Assembly: GCA_000711775.1 (NCBI GenBank)
Contig: ARYC01002097.1
Coordinates: forward strand, 1 to 64,000
DNA length: 64,000 nucleotides
Direction: 5' to 3'
From: Oxytricha trifallax
Taxonomy: Eukaryota > Ciliophora > Spirotrichea > Sporadotrichida > Oxytrichidae
Position numbers and translations under genes: made by a program. The notes beneath the pieces were generated by a model. That model worked only from the letters and a program-made list of their open reading frames with translations, was not told where the DNA came from and searched no databases. Numbering within the stretch: position 1 is the first letter of the stretch; every line of letters begins with the position of its first letter. Shown here piece by piece: positions 44,801-56,400 of the stretch.

Positions 44801-47711
44801 AAAACATCACAACTGAGAAGAAATAGTCGGTTAAGAAATAAGCATTCAAGGCTTCTGATAATGTTATAAATATTTTTATAAAACATTTATTTATATAATT
44901 TAATAAATATAATCATGTCTCCAGACACTTATATTGATCAATTTCTAAAAATACAAGTATGAAAGTCATTCCTCATACATAAAGTCCAAGTGTCCTTAAA
45001 AATGATAAAAAACTCTTTAATGCAAATAAAGGTGTCTATCTCCAATCAAATATTAATATCAGTAAGAAAGATTTTGATTAATATATGAAAACTCATTTGC
45101 TTTCAAGCAGATATGCAACTAATTTACCTTTTAACAATATACTTTAAAACCCTCATGAATTCAACTCAAACTATGATGTTATGGGAGCCACTAAAACCTC
45201 TCAAACCTAGAAGAAAAAGAGGAGATCCAATAAAATTTAAGGGCAGACAAAGGTTAGTAATATTAATGGTCTGTTAAATTAAGCAACTAGAGAGAGCAGC
45301 AGCTTGGTGACTCATTAAGCATCAGTTTAAGATGCCATTGATTAAAAGAAAACATCTCAAAAAGCTGTGAAGAAATATGGTTAGAAAATCAAAGCTAGTA
45401 AGAATCTGCAGTAGGACTATTATAAACAACAAAGCTTGTAGGAGTACCAGAGTTATATGAATATTTGCAATTCCATTAACTTTAGCAATGATTATTCCAT
45501 TCCCTCTTAATTTGGAGGAGGTTTACCCCAATAACCGCAAGAGCTGGGTTAAAAGTCTAACAGCATGAATTCTGGAAATGGAATTTCCAATCATCATTAA
45601 AGTAAATCCTCTTAAAACAATCTTATGTATCTATCAATCACAAAATGCTCAAATTAGGGCATATAATAATTTCACTTCTTTTTATTTAGAATGCATGATG
45701 GTATGAATATCTACGGGGGAATGAGTATTTGCAATAATACGAACATCTAAGATAACTCAAGCAACTACCCTTACGGCAGCACAACTCAATCTGAGATGAG
45801 CACAACTTGCATTTCTAATGGGGGATGTAACTCAAATTTAATTACTATGAATCAGTAAATAAACAATACCAAGAACCAAATATCATTGAGTTACAAGGGC
45901 AAACACTTCATCAATCAAACTATCTCAAATTAAGGCAATCAGAGTCACATAAACATAACTCTGAATATTAAAGAATCAAAATTAATTATATAAAATATGA
46001 TAATAATTTATGATAATATATAATCTCAGGTAAGCAAAGGCATTATATATATTAATAAAATATAGATTTAAAAGTATTATAAATGAGTGTTTAAGAATGT
46101 TTAATTTTTTCCCCATCCATATCTTATATTGCAAGCATTTTGCTGACCTCTATGAGTTTCTTTGCATTTGTTGATTAATTAATATTGCTTTTGTTATGAG
46201 TTTAACTTTATATTTATTGATAATAAATAATTAAATATTCATAATTAATTATTTTTAACAGTAATCAAGCTTAAAATAAGCACTCGTAGAACAAAGTGAG
46301 TTTAATAGAGTAAAACTTAGAATTGAATTAGGCTCATTAATTACGAAAAAATATTAATAATTTTGATAATAGCAGTAATTAAATTTTGCTTTCCGCATAA
46401 ATGTAAGCATTAATGATTGATCAAAGCTTGAATTTATCAACCACCAATAAGTATTTTAACAATAAATAAGTTAATGAACTTTAAAAGTAAAACTCGATAT
46501 AGAGCTAAACACAGTAAAAAGCTACTCTTATTTTATTGAAAATTAATGTATAACTAAATGTTCTCTCTCTATTTAATGATTACTTTTTTAAATAAAAAAA
46601 CTCAACCAGGAATATAGCAGTTTCCACTAAGTCATATTTAGCTCTAAAAACCAGATCAGATAAATCAGAGAATGAATAATAGTAATGAAGATATCTCCCT
46701 CTTTAACTTGCTTTAAAGCCTTGGTAGAGGAGAAGACCCAAAAAATACCATTAATGGTGCCTAGTCAAAGCAACCAAAACTCAAGTCTGAATCTATCAAG
46801 AAAAATCAACCTTTTCAGTAAAATTTAACAAAGCTTAAGTAACAACAGTAGTAATAGTAAACTGCAAGTTTAAGGACTAGCATCAGCATACAGAGAAATT
46901 AGAACCCATAACATAGAAGCATCAATCACGAAGGAGAGCTGATTTTGCAAAGAACAGGTCTCTTAAATCCCTCAAATGTGGCCTAAGTAACAGGTCATCA
47001 TAACCCATGACAGTTTTCTTTCAGCTAGAATAATTTGAAACTTAATTAGACTACTCAGTTGAATAAAAATACAGTTTAGCATAAAAAACGCAAGAGTAAG
47101 GGTGGACCTGGGGCAAGCGCCTCATTATTGTTTGAATATTTATGAAATTTGCGTTTTATACTCAAATATTAATTATATTGAGTTATAATTAGCTAACCTT
47201 AATCAAATCACATGAATAGTGGTGGAATAATAAACACAACTTCTAGCAGCTCAACTTTAAAAAACACTTCATTACAGCCTGCAAGAAGAAATAATGGATA
47301 AAGAACTAGAAGTACTAGCAAATTAGCACATTCCAATTAAATTCAATAGAATAATATAATCAAAACTGATTAGCCTACGTTACAATAACGAGAAAAATGT
47401 CAAAGTAAAAAGCAAATGTCAATAGTTTGATAATGTATGAAGGAGACTCTTCACAGGGCTCACCAATTTTAAGACTCAAGAAAAAGTTATCAAGAAAATT
47501 AAAATTTTTTATATAATTAGCTTTTAATTTTTAAATAAAAGAGGATGCTAGCCAGTTAATAGTCATCACATTTGCAAGCTATGCTATGAGTATGGATGAC
47601 AGCTTTGAGGATGACAATAATAGGATCTAGTTAAATTTACAAAGTTCTATTAACAACTTGTAACTTTAATCTCCGCTTGGCAAATTAAATATAAGAAACT
47701 ATCAATTATGA
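41870..47711 (+). CDS. Kinesin motor protein with very long Asn/Gln/Ser-rich tail
   Basis: Motor islands: VESNYDQLFDGPQKQKDVY (about 41905-41965); [27 protein letters not shown] (P-loop, 42140-42215); [16 protein letters not shown] (42310-42358); [17 protein letters not shown] (42508-42560) and [39 protein letters not shown] (switch I, 42849-); [15 protein letters not shown] (switch II, 42946-42963). The tail is one plus-strand coding region from 43130 through a clean frame of over 1 kb (44950-46040) to TGA 47709-47711 (…[13 protein letters not shown]). It is dominated by Asn, Gln, Ser and Lys. Frames shift at about 42637, 42690, 43838, 44280 and 47430, and an in-frame TGA lies at 47008. The end of the motor domain is not recognisable. 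Motor and tail might be two genes. Confidence 0.75.
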
Positions 47712-48740
47712 AGTAAAATTTAATTTCAAATAATAATAATTAATGATTGTACTTCTTGAAATTTATTTAATTCATAAGTCCAACTTATATTATATAAAGT
47801 TTATATAATCAAGATTAAAAACAAATAAAATAATTTAAAAATTTACAGATAAGAAGAAATTTTATCAATATATAAAAACCCAATAAAATACGAAATTCTA
47901 TAAAAGAAGACAATACATCTTTATCAGTTATGAGTCAGGCACCAGATAAGATAATCATGAATTTACTAAATGTATTCTTTATATCCAAATCATTTTATAC
48001 TCATATGAATATAAATTTCCATCTTTTATCAAATTTTTTCTTTTTGACGTCACTTTTAAGAACTGAATTAGTTATGCATATAAATTTAACATGACATTTG
48101 AAGTCTAGTAATGATTAAAAGATAGGTTGTATTACATATTATTAATTATAAACATAGTTTTTCAGTGTTATTTGTGATGCTTTTCAATATAAATGAAAAG
48201 GGTTTACAAAACTCCTCAACTACCTTATATCAAAATCTTTAAAATACCCCTACATATTAATGCTATCTTACCCCTTCTACTAATAACAGTAAAAGTGAAA
48301 TAGTATAATTTTAAAATAGTATGTTTTAAACAAAGTTTAACTGTAAATCTGTGTCTTATAGACGTCCCTCAGACGAGGATTTTCTCGACAACCTGAATTC
48401 AACCAATAAACATACAAAACTTATAATATGAAAAAATTATAGTCAAAATTTTTTGAATGATCAAGAAACACATGATGAACAAAATGAACCGCTTAGAATT
48501 CATTATTTGATTCAAAGATCTTATTTCAGCACAAAATAAATCTAATGAAATCCTTTGTAAAATTTAGTTAAATAAACACTGGATCTTTTTTATTAAAAAA
48601 AGTATCTATATTCACAGTTTTATTTTTAAAAAAGTAAAGCTATCAATCTCCAAAATAAATTTATATCAAAACATAATATTAATTAAAATTAACTCAAAAT
48701 TAATTGATCAAGCGCTAATTTTAAACTCTCTATTAATTTT
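47712..48740. other. AT-rich intergenic region, no gene seen
   Basis: AT-rich sequence between the kinesin-tail stop and the kinase gene. No confident open frame, terminator-like hairpin or RNA gene was recognised. Confidence 0.45.
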
Positions 48741-51413
48741 ATGAAAGAAATCAAACATTTATTTTAGATTATAAAGAATCTCTTTATTTTTCCAAGTTTA
48801 GTCTTACTTTTCTTATAATCAGACAATCAGTTTAGGCAAGCGAGTTCAGTCACTAGAACTGAAAAATTTCAAAGCAATGAAAATGTAAGCTCATTTATTG
48901 TTTTAACCTCATATTTTTAGGTTATCAGTCTAGCAGATAAGGTGAGAATGGCCATTAAAATTCAAATTAAAGATAAGATTAAGAAGGAAAAAAACCACTA
49001 TATTTCTGCATTCGATTTGAATATGAAAATGGAAAGCGAGTTAAATGATTCAAATAATTTGGAAAGATTTCAATCCTATGAAAATTTGTCAGACACATCA
49101 ATTGACCGTTAAAAATCAGATGATTCTTTTTTCAAAAAAATTATCAGGCCTCCCACTGGAATAAAGTTTAGTAAAAGTGCGGCCTAGATTCCCAATTTCG
49201 AAAATGAATAGTCAGAATGTGTTAGCAATAGTGGGTATGCCACTCCCACTTCACCCAATGTTTCAAATTTAGATAAAAAGATGAAATTATCTGATTTTAA
49301 AATTATATCGGTAGCTGGGTAGGGTGGCTATGGAAAAGTCTATAAAGTAGCACCTAAGTTTCGCAGATATGAAAGTTCTACTTTTTCAAGAATAGAATAA
49401 AATAGCTAATATGCAGAATCGAATGACTCTAATTTGAATAAAGGAGATCAAGTTCTGATAGGCTAGCCTAATAATAGCTCATCAGAATTTTATCATAAAA
49501 CACAATAAAATATTGGTTAATAACTTAGTCCTTTATCAGGAGTAAAATATTTCGCTCTAAAATCAATTGAAAAAAAGATAGTGTACCTTGAGGAGAAATA
49601 GCATGAAGTTCATATAGAGAAGATGGTTCTTAGCTATCTAAAAAATACTTCATTCATTAAATTCTACTAGTCCTTTTAAGATAAAATGGATCTTTACTTC
49701 TTGTTAGAATATATCCCAAATGGTTCACTGTGTGATTTTCTTGGGAGTGATAGGAAAATAAGTGACACGCTTACAAGGCATTTTGTGGCCGAAATTGTTT
49801 TAGGTTTGCAAAACTTAAGACAAATGTAAGTTATTCACAGAGATTTGAAACCAGGAAACTTATTGCTTGATGAAAATTACCATATAAAGTTCATAGACTT
49901 TGCCACTTCTAAGGTCTTAAACAAGGAAATGAAGGACCGCATTCCAAGGAAGAAAGTTTCTCAAGTTAATCTTTGTAATGAACTTACATAAGAATAACTA
50001 AATCAAGCTTACCTTGACTAGCGAAACTATTCCATGGTTGGGACTGAGGAATATGTAGCCCCTGAAATTCTTAAAAAGAAAGAAGTTACTTACGCTACAG
50101 ACCTGTGGAGTCTTGGTATCATTATTTACTAGATGTATACAGGTAAGACTCCATTTAAAGGAAATTACGAGTTTGTAACTTTTGAGAACATTTTGAATTA
50201 GCATGATATTGACTATCCAAAGAGTGTTCCCTAAGATGCTAAGAACCTTATATCTTCATTAATTAAGAATAATCTTGAGAATAGAATTGGAGCAGAGGAT
50301 ATTGAGGAGATTAAGAATCATCAATACTTTAAGAGTATTGATTTTGTAACCATAAAAACCTAAGCAGTACCTTATAGACCCATTTAAATTGAGAGAACTC
50401 CTAATCATTCATCCTCTTTTGTTTCTAACCCTGATATTTCAGCTTTAAACTAAAGAAAAAATGTTAAAAGTACAAATAAAATAGATAGTTAGTTTGTGAA
50501 TAACTTAATCATTTGAATACACATGTTTTCCTTATCAATTCTTTAAGAAAGCTCTTTTGTTTGCATTTTCTTAGCATTTTAAAAATGATGTATCGATATA
50601 CAGACTTGGAGACGATGATGCCAAATTCTCAGACATATCTTATTCTGACATAAATTGCGCTAAAAACCTGAGCAACAACGATGGTGGCATTTAATTCGAA
50701 ATGGACGATAAATTTAAACAAAGACCACATACAAAAGCCGATAGAAAGAGGCTCTCTAGTTTCAATGATAGTTTAAGTTTGAGGGACCAACCAGAGGAGG
50801 ACATGATTATCTTGAAACGTGGATAACTTAAAAAGAAGGGTCTATTCTTTATAACAATAGAATTGTAACTCTAAACTCACTAGGGATCTTAACCTATACA
50901 GATCCAAAGAATCATAATTAAGTCAGAGGGCACATTTATAAAGCTTAAATAATGGGAAGTTATCGTAAAATAAAATTTTTTAGATTAATGCATAATAAAA
51001 GAAAATAATAATTAAACTAATAATGATAAAATGCATTGATTTTTAGAAATTATAAATTAATAAGTAAACTATTTAAAATAAAATTAATTTCCTATTTCAT
51101 TTATAATTATTTTTTTGGAAAAAAGTAAAAAATTATTTATCTATCTAACATCCATAAACCTTGCCCTATTTCGAATTATAAATTGTTTTTATGCTTTTTA
51201 CTTTAATATTTAATTTTAGTAAAGTATTTTGGTATTTAAATTGATCTATAAGATCAGTCCATAACAACTAAAATTTATGGTAAAATGAAAGATCAATTCG
51301 AAATAATAACGAAATATGGTAATTTCATGTTTAAAGAGCTGTAAAAAGGCAATACTGAAATTCAAAGCTGGGAAACTGAAATTAAAAAATTCACTAAAAT
51401 CGTATACATTTGA
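48741..51413 (+). CDS. PDK1: PDK1-like AGC protein kinase with C-terminal PH domain
   Basis: A candidate start ATG at 48741 leads into DNQFRQASSVTRTEKF, a likely 36-bp GT…AG intron (48878-48920), then a long clean kinase frame: KLSDFKIISVAGQGGYGKVY, YFALKSIEKK (catalytic Lys), DLYFLLEYIPNGSLCDFLGS, VIHRDLKPGNLLLDE, FIDFATSKVL (DFA in place of DFG, 49896-49904), YSMVGTEEYVAPEILKKKEV, YATDLWSLGIIIYQMYTGKT. A loop insertion sits between the first strands. After an IES (about 50510-50580) comes a PH domain, MIILKRGQLKKKGLF then NNRIVTLNSLGILTYTDPKN and, after a second IES (about 50960-51215), DQFEIITKYGNFMFKEL … IQSWETEIKKF, to TGA 51411-51413. Kinase followed by C-terminal PH is the PDK1 layout. 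One frame change lies in the PH domain near 50852. Confidence 0.78.
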
Positions 51414-51691
51414 ACTTCAGTCCTAAATAGTTCAAATCGAACAACATTGTCTCCAGGAATCTGTGAGAGCCTTTATATGAATATATTTAGAGTATAGTAA
51501 TAACTCAATACTATAATTGAATTAGCATAGCTGAATTTGAGAATTTTATTCGATATATTAAATAAAGAAAAATACAGTTTTAATTTAAATCTGATTATAT
51601 ATATATACAGTTTGAATAAAATTAATATATATATTAAAAATATAATTTCAATGATTCCAATAATCAATTTAATTTGATCAATAATCTAATA

Positions 51692-52105
51692 TTGTAGGAA
51701 TACATTCAAAATGGGAATATTATAATTAATTAAATAAATATGATAAGAAATTTGTGGCAGTTAAAGTTGGCCAATTTAAACGATCTTGGGCTCATTCGAT
51801 AGAGAATTGAAAATTAACTGGACTTTATTATTAGCGGTACTATTTTATCGCATCCCTGGAGTGAGATAACTGCACTTTAATTAAACACATCTAAATTCAT
51901 AAATTATACCCCAACATTAAAGTGCAGTTATCTCACTCCAGGGATGCGATAAAATAGTACCGCTAATAATAAAGTCCAGTTAATTTTCAATTCTCTATCG
52001 AATGAGCCCAAGATCGTTTAAATTGGCCAACTTTAACTGCCACAAATTTCTTATCATATTTATTTAATTAATTATAATATTCCCATTGTGAATGTATTCC
52101 TACAA
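51692..52105. mobile_element. MITE family A, copy 2
   Basis: A 414-bp palindrome with ends TTGTAGGAATACATTC and GAATGTATTCCTACAA, flanked by TA (51690-51691, 52106-52107). The arms of about 190 bp are almost perfectly complementary (GGCCAATTTAAACGATCTTG recurs inverted at about 52009-52028). This is better arm pairing than copies 1 and 3, suggesting it is younger. It lies about 280 bp downstream of the PDK1-like gene, outside any recognised frame. Confidence 0.88.
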
Positions 52106-52404
52106 TAATAGAGAAAATCATGAATTGCTTTTTATCAAATATTCAAAGTTTAATTTGAAGAGCAGTTATTACCTGTAAATATATAAAGTAAAGACGTTTG
52201 TAAAAGTTAATATATAAAAATAGCAAGTATTATTGATTAAATAATACCAAACTAAACCAAATTAAAGATTCTAAAATTTAATGAATCCAGCAATAATTAA
52301 TACCGATAACTTATACATTTAATACTACTTTTACTGTATTAATTTACTCAATTAAGAGCATATAATAATTTCTCAAATAAACTAAAATTTAAATTATTTT
52401 TTCA

Positions 52405-52925
52405 ATGGAAACATATTCTGATTTTTTGCGATAAATAAGACCTTCTCTCGCTTCTCTCAATTAAAGACTATAAACTACTAAAAATAGCGTTTTAAGATCA
52501 ATAAATTCATCAAATACTAATTAAGATACTGTGTAAAGTATCTATCTAGAGTTTTAAGGATAGCCGGTTTAAGAGAAGGGGCAAAATTTAAGTTTGTAGT
52601 AGTAGGGGACATCTCCAGTCAGGTTGAGTTTGTAAACGCTAAGTCCGAATTACAGCAGGTAGTAATTTGATACGCATCAAGTGAAATATTTTTATGAAGT
52701 AATATATCTTTTTAAAGTAAAACTGATATTTATTTCACTTGATGAGTATTTATGCGATTACTAATTTACTATTTAAAATAAGTTTTTGATCTGTAGATTA
52801 AGAACCAAGAAATGCCTATATTTCTTATAAGGAACCGTTTCTAGCTCACATTCACCAGCCATAATGGTAGAGATAGAATGATAAGTGCTGTGTGCATGAA
52901 CGAAATATCAAATGACGTCATGTGA
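52405..52925 (+). CDS. Hypothetical Ser/Gln-rich small protein
   Basis: ATG at 52405 opens METYSDFLRQIRPSLASLNQ, RLQTTKNSVLRSINSSNTNQ, YLEFQGQPVQEKGQNLSLQQ and TSPVRLSLQTLSPNYSR. A 134-bp AT-rich segment (52659-52792) then interrupts it. Joining through the shared GTAG gives NQEMPIFLIRNRFQLTFTSH NGRDRMISAVCMNEISNDVM and TGA 52923-52925. If the segment is instead treated as a GT…AG intron, a different C-terminus is also open, so the end is uncertain. The protein would be about 130 residues, basic and Ser-rich. No family was recognised. Confidence 0.6.
52659..52792. other. Candidate IES with GTAG pointer and internal hairpin
   Basis: GTAG is present at 52659-52662 and 52793-52796. Inside, CATCAAGTGAAATA (about 52675) is matched by the inverted TATTTCACTTGATG (about 52732-52745), a 14-bp stem. 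An intron reading (GT at the left, AG at the right) is also formally possible. Confidence 0.5.
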
Positions 52926-52929
52926 AATA

Positions 52930-53795
52930 AACTTCACTCACTCTCTTCAAATATTATTAACAAATAATAATTAAATTGTTCATTATATCATATTTATATA
53001 ACTTATCAGTTCACAGACCATTCAAGAAATATATATGCTATTATTGATATTTGGAGTTTAATATTTTAATAAAAAATTGTTTATAAAAATATATAAAAAA
53101 CTGAATATAAAATACTTTTATGATTCTTCATAACTGAACAAATTAAATATCTTTTATGATAATAAATATATCAGATTCATGAGGCGTCCCTTACAACTTT
53201 TATTCGTAAATTTAATGAAAATTGTGTAAATTGAGTAGATTTTCTTGGTTTTATAAGGAAATACTCATAACAATAAAATATTAAATAAATTTTACAATAA
53301 TATGACTGAGATGTATTGAATTTCTTGAAATAAAGATTATTATATTGCTATAAATCAAATATATAAGATGTTTAAGCTCAAACCAATTAGAAACAAATCA
53401 ATCTTCATACCAAATCACACTAGAACCAATTCTTTACAAATGCAATTCATATTTTATTTTATCTTATTTGGATGAGTAAAAAATATGATCAATTTTTTAA
53501 GAAAATTATTAGATTAACATCATAGTATTCACTTTATAAAATAATAGTAAGATAGATTATATTATTTTAAATAATACTCAAACAGCATAATAAACATATT
53601 ACTTTAATATATAATCAGAACTTATATTGTTTTCAAAATAAATCAATCATATTCTCTCTGATGATAAAAATATATAAAAATCAAATTCAAATTTAGAATT
53701 TCTATATGAAATCAAATTTAATGGAAATTAGAAATATAATATAAAATTATTGTAATTAAAATCTTAATTTTCAAGGGGTATTAGGAATGGCACTT
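52930..53795. other. AT-rich spacer, no gene seen
   Basis: AT-rich, with only scattered short open stretches between the Ser/Gln-rich gene and the 3' end of the decarboxylase gene. Confidence 0.4.
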
Positions 53796-53799
53796 CCGA

Positions 53800-56400
53800 C
53801 ATCTGATTATGTTTAAATAAATAGTTTTATTGTTAATAAAAAATGTATTTTTAATATAATTTATCTGATGAAGGAGTATTGACTCTCTAACTTAAGATTT
53901 CCTGACCTAGTATTACTTTCTCCCCTGACTTCAAATTCAATTCATAATCCTAAGGACATTCAAATATCATTCTCCAAATCTTTTGAAATATATTTTATGA
54001 AAATTTATGGCGATTTGAATTAGACATAAAATTAAGCTTTTATAAAAATTTAAATTAGATTTTTAACTAATTAAGTTTATTGCAACTGTAGATCCCATCT
54101 CAAACAAACCAATCTCTTCACCCTTTCTTAATACCACTCCATTAGGGGTAATTGTATATTTTTTAGCAGTTTACAAGGGACTATTGTTAGATATTTCCAA
54201 TTTGCTTAGCAATTCTTTGGTTTCTTAATCTTTGGCAACCATCCCTGATTTTTCTTTAAATCCATTAAGTAAGTTTATTTGAGTAGATTAAATCATAATA
54301 GATACAATCGAATTATTTCATAATAGCAGGGTAAACAATGGAAAACAACACAACTTTTAAAAGAAATATTAAAAAGTTATTCAGAAGCTCGCCCTCTTTT
54401 TATACGCTATATTAGAAAGTCGTTTCCTTCTTGCTGATATCAACAATGTCTTTTATGTCAAATTCATTCAGATATTTAGCTATGGAATACTAATTATCTG
54501 ATTTATCAAGAGACTAGGTAGCGTCACTTTACTACGCTAATCTATTTCTCTATGAAATAGTTAGTAGATTTTGAGAAGCTTAAAGTGTTGAGTAATTTTT
54601 GTCAATCATATATGGTAATTATGGGTTCTTTATTGCCAAAAAAATCAAAGAAAATTTAATTAATTTTAATTTCCCGATTTCTAATGTATTCCTACAATAT
54701 TAATAATCTAATTTAATTAATTAAAGTTTGATCTTAAAAACCATTTTGCTGAATAGTAATGCAATCAAATTTATCAAATGAAGTCATTGCTTAAATATTA
54801 TTATCAAACAAGTAAATTACTGAGATATATTTATATTATTATTATTATAGGTATTCAATTATAATTCATATTATTTTATATATAAAGAAAAGGGATATTG
54901 TTTATTGTTGAAATTATTTTATTTTTTCACAATATCACTCTGCTTTTCACCATTCTGAATTTAAAACTATAATACCTTATTCATCATAATTTTTTTATAA
55001 TAAGTTTTATACCATTTATTACATGTTATTTTTATCATTTTTTTGACAGCTTTTACATTAGAATCGGTGGTCTCTTTATTTTTAATTTAGTTTGCTTCGT
55101 TTATTATAAATTAAAAAATTAGTAATTTTTTTAATATATTTATTTATAGTTGAAGTTCTAACTTATCCTAAAACTCAGGAAGTATAAATATAAAAATTAT
55201 ATCATTAGAATATATATTTTATTTATAATGCCCTCTTAGGCGATTTTGTTCTACTTTTTCTGTTTAATAAAGTTTCTAATTTATTAAGATTTTCTAAATT
55301 TATAAATTGCTCATGAATATCGATTTACATAGGTGATAAGTGACCCCCTGTTTAATGGTCTTTGCCAAAGTTATCCTTCTCCATCGGGCCATACATTTAA
55401 TTCTAAATATTTTTAGAGATCTTAGACATATAATCTATGGTATCTGCTTTATCTGAGATTTATATTTTTAAAGAAATAGGAAAATTTATCATTATTCTTA
55501 TGAAATCAAATACTTTTATACAAATTGTAGTGCTGGGAATTTCTTGAAGATTCTGAATTTAATCACAAATACCTTAGTTATGTTTTTATAAATTAACAAA
55601 TATATATAAAAGTTCATCTTAATATAAAATTTATTCCTCAAAACCCCTTAAATTTCAAATCTTTTTGGATGTTACACTTGTTCCTATTAATTACTTTGCA
55701 ATAGGTTTTTAGCAATTTCATCATATATGGGTTATCGCTATTCAGTATCCTAATTCTCTTATTTTTCAGTCTGAATACAAGGGTACCCTCTATACCATCT
55801 ATTTACTTCATTGAAGATTTATGATTTTTAATTAAAGTTTCGAGAGATAATAAGGTATTCTATTTTTATTTTTAACGCTTGGTTATTAAGCTTTATAGGC
55901 AGGGTAAATCCATTATTGTAGGAATACATTCGAAATTGGGAAATCATAATTAAATAAAATAAATTCAAATCAAAATCAAAATCGTGGCAGTTAAAAATGG
56001 CCAGTTTAAAAGACCTTGGGCTCATTCGATAGAGATTTTAAAATTAGCTGGACTTTATTATTAGCGGTACTATTTATCGCATTCCTGGAGTGAGATAACT
56101 TGATTTTAATGTGAGGGTTTAATTTATGAATTTATTGATGCTTAATTGAATTGAAATTATCTCGCTCCAGGATGAGATATAATAATACCGCTTATAATTA
56201 AGTCCAGCTAATTTTAAATTCTCTATCGAATGAGCTCAAGATCGTTTAAATTGGCCAATTATAACTGCCAAGATTTTGATTTAAATTAAATTTAATTAAT
56301 TGTAATTTCTTAATTTCGAATGTATTCCTACAATATTATTGGGTAGCCTTCACTTTCCTCTTATCCTTGCTTCTGTAATATTGCAATATACAAATTTATT
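53800..56400 (-). CDS. PSD: Phosphatidylserine decarboxylase (C-terminal part plus upstream islands)
   Basis: Minus-strand order: LQYYRSKDKRKVKATQQQ | MITE A3 | WIYPAYKAQQPSVKNKNRIP; IEGTLVFRLKNKRIRILNSD; MYGPMEKDNFGKDHQTGGHL; VKAVKKMIKITCNKWYKTYY; SIAKYLNEFDIKDIVDISKK; then KYTITPNGVVLRKGEEIGLF EMGSTVAINL (about 54140-54075), FECPQDYELNLKSGEKVILG QEI (about 53985-53925) and a C-terminal SEVPFLIPLE. KGEEIG.F..GSTV is the PSD signature: cleavage before the Ser of GST makes the pyruvoyl cofactor. PQDY…..GEKV.LGQ follows as in eukaryotic PSDs. The enzyme converts phosphatidylserine to phosphatidylethanolamine at membranes. The catalytic middle (His region) is missing between 54390 and 54260. The upstream islands may include a C2-like region and could partly belong to another gene. 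Confidence 0.72.
54668..54697. repeat. Solo right end of MITE family A
   Basis: About 30 bp ending TAATGTATTCCTACAA and followed by TA (54698-54699) matches the right terminus of MITE A copies. No matching left end lies at a suitable distance. It sits in the AT-rich spacer between two decarboxylase islands, so it may be a remnant of an older insertion. Confidence 0.7.
55916..56333. mobile_element. MITE family A, copy 3, inside the decarboxylase gene
   Basis: A 418-bp palindrome with ends TTGTAGGAATACATTC and GAATGTATTCCTACAA, flanked by TA (55914-55915, 56334-56335). The arms are homologous to copy 2 but have more mismatches between them (for example in the TTATCGCATTCCTGGAGTGA block). Excision with one TA retained joins KDKRKVKATQQ to QWIYPAYKAQQPSV on the minus strand in one open frame. 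Confidence 0.9.

Noticed and set aside
50852-50990. A second, separate protein downstream of the kinase
   Set aside because: The sequence NNRIVTLNSLGILTYTDPKN fits a PH domain, and the kinase-PH order matches PDK1, so it was kept as one gene with a frame change.
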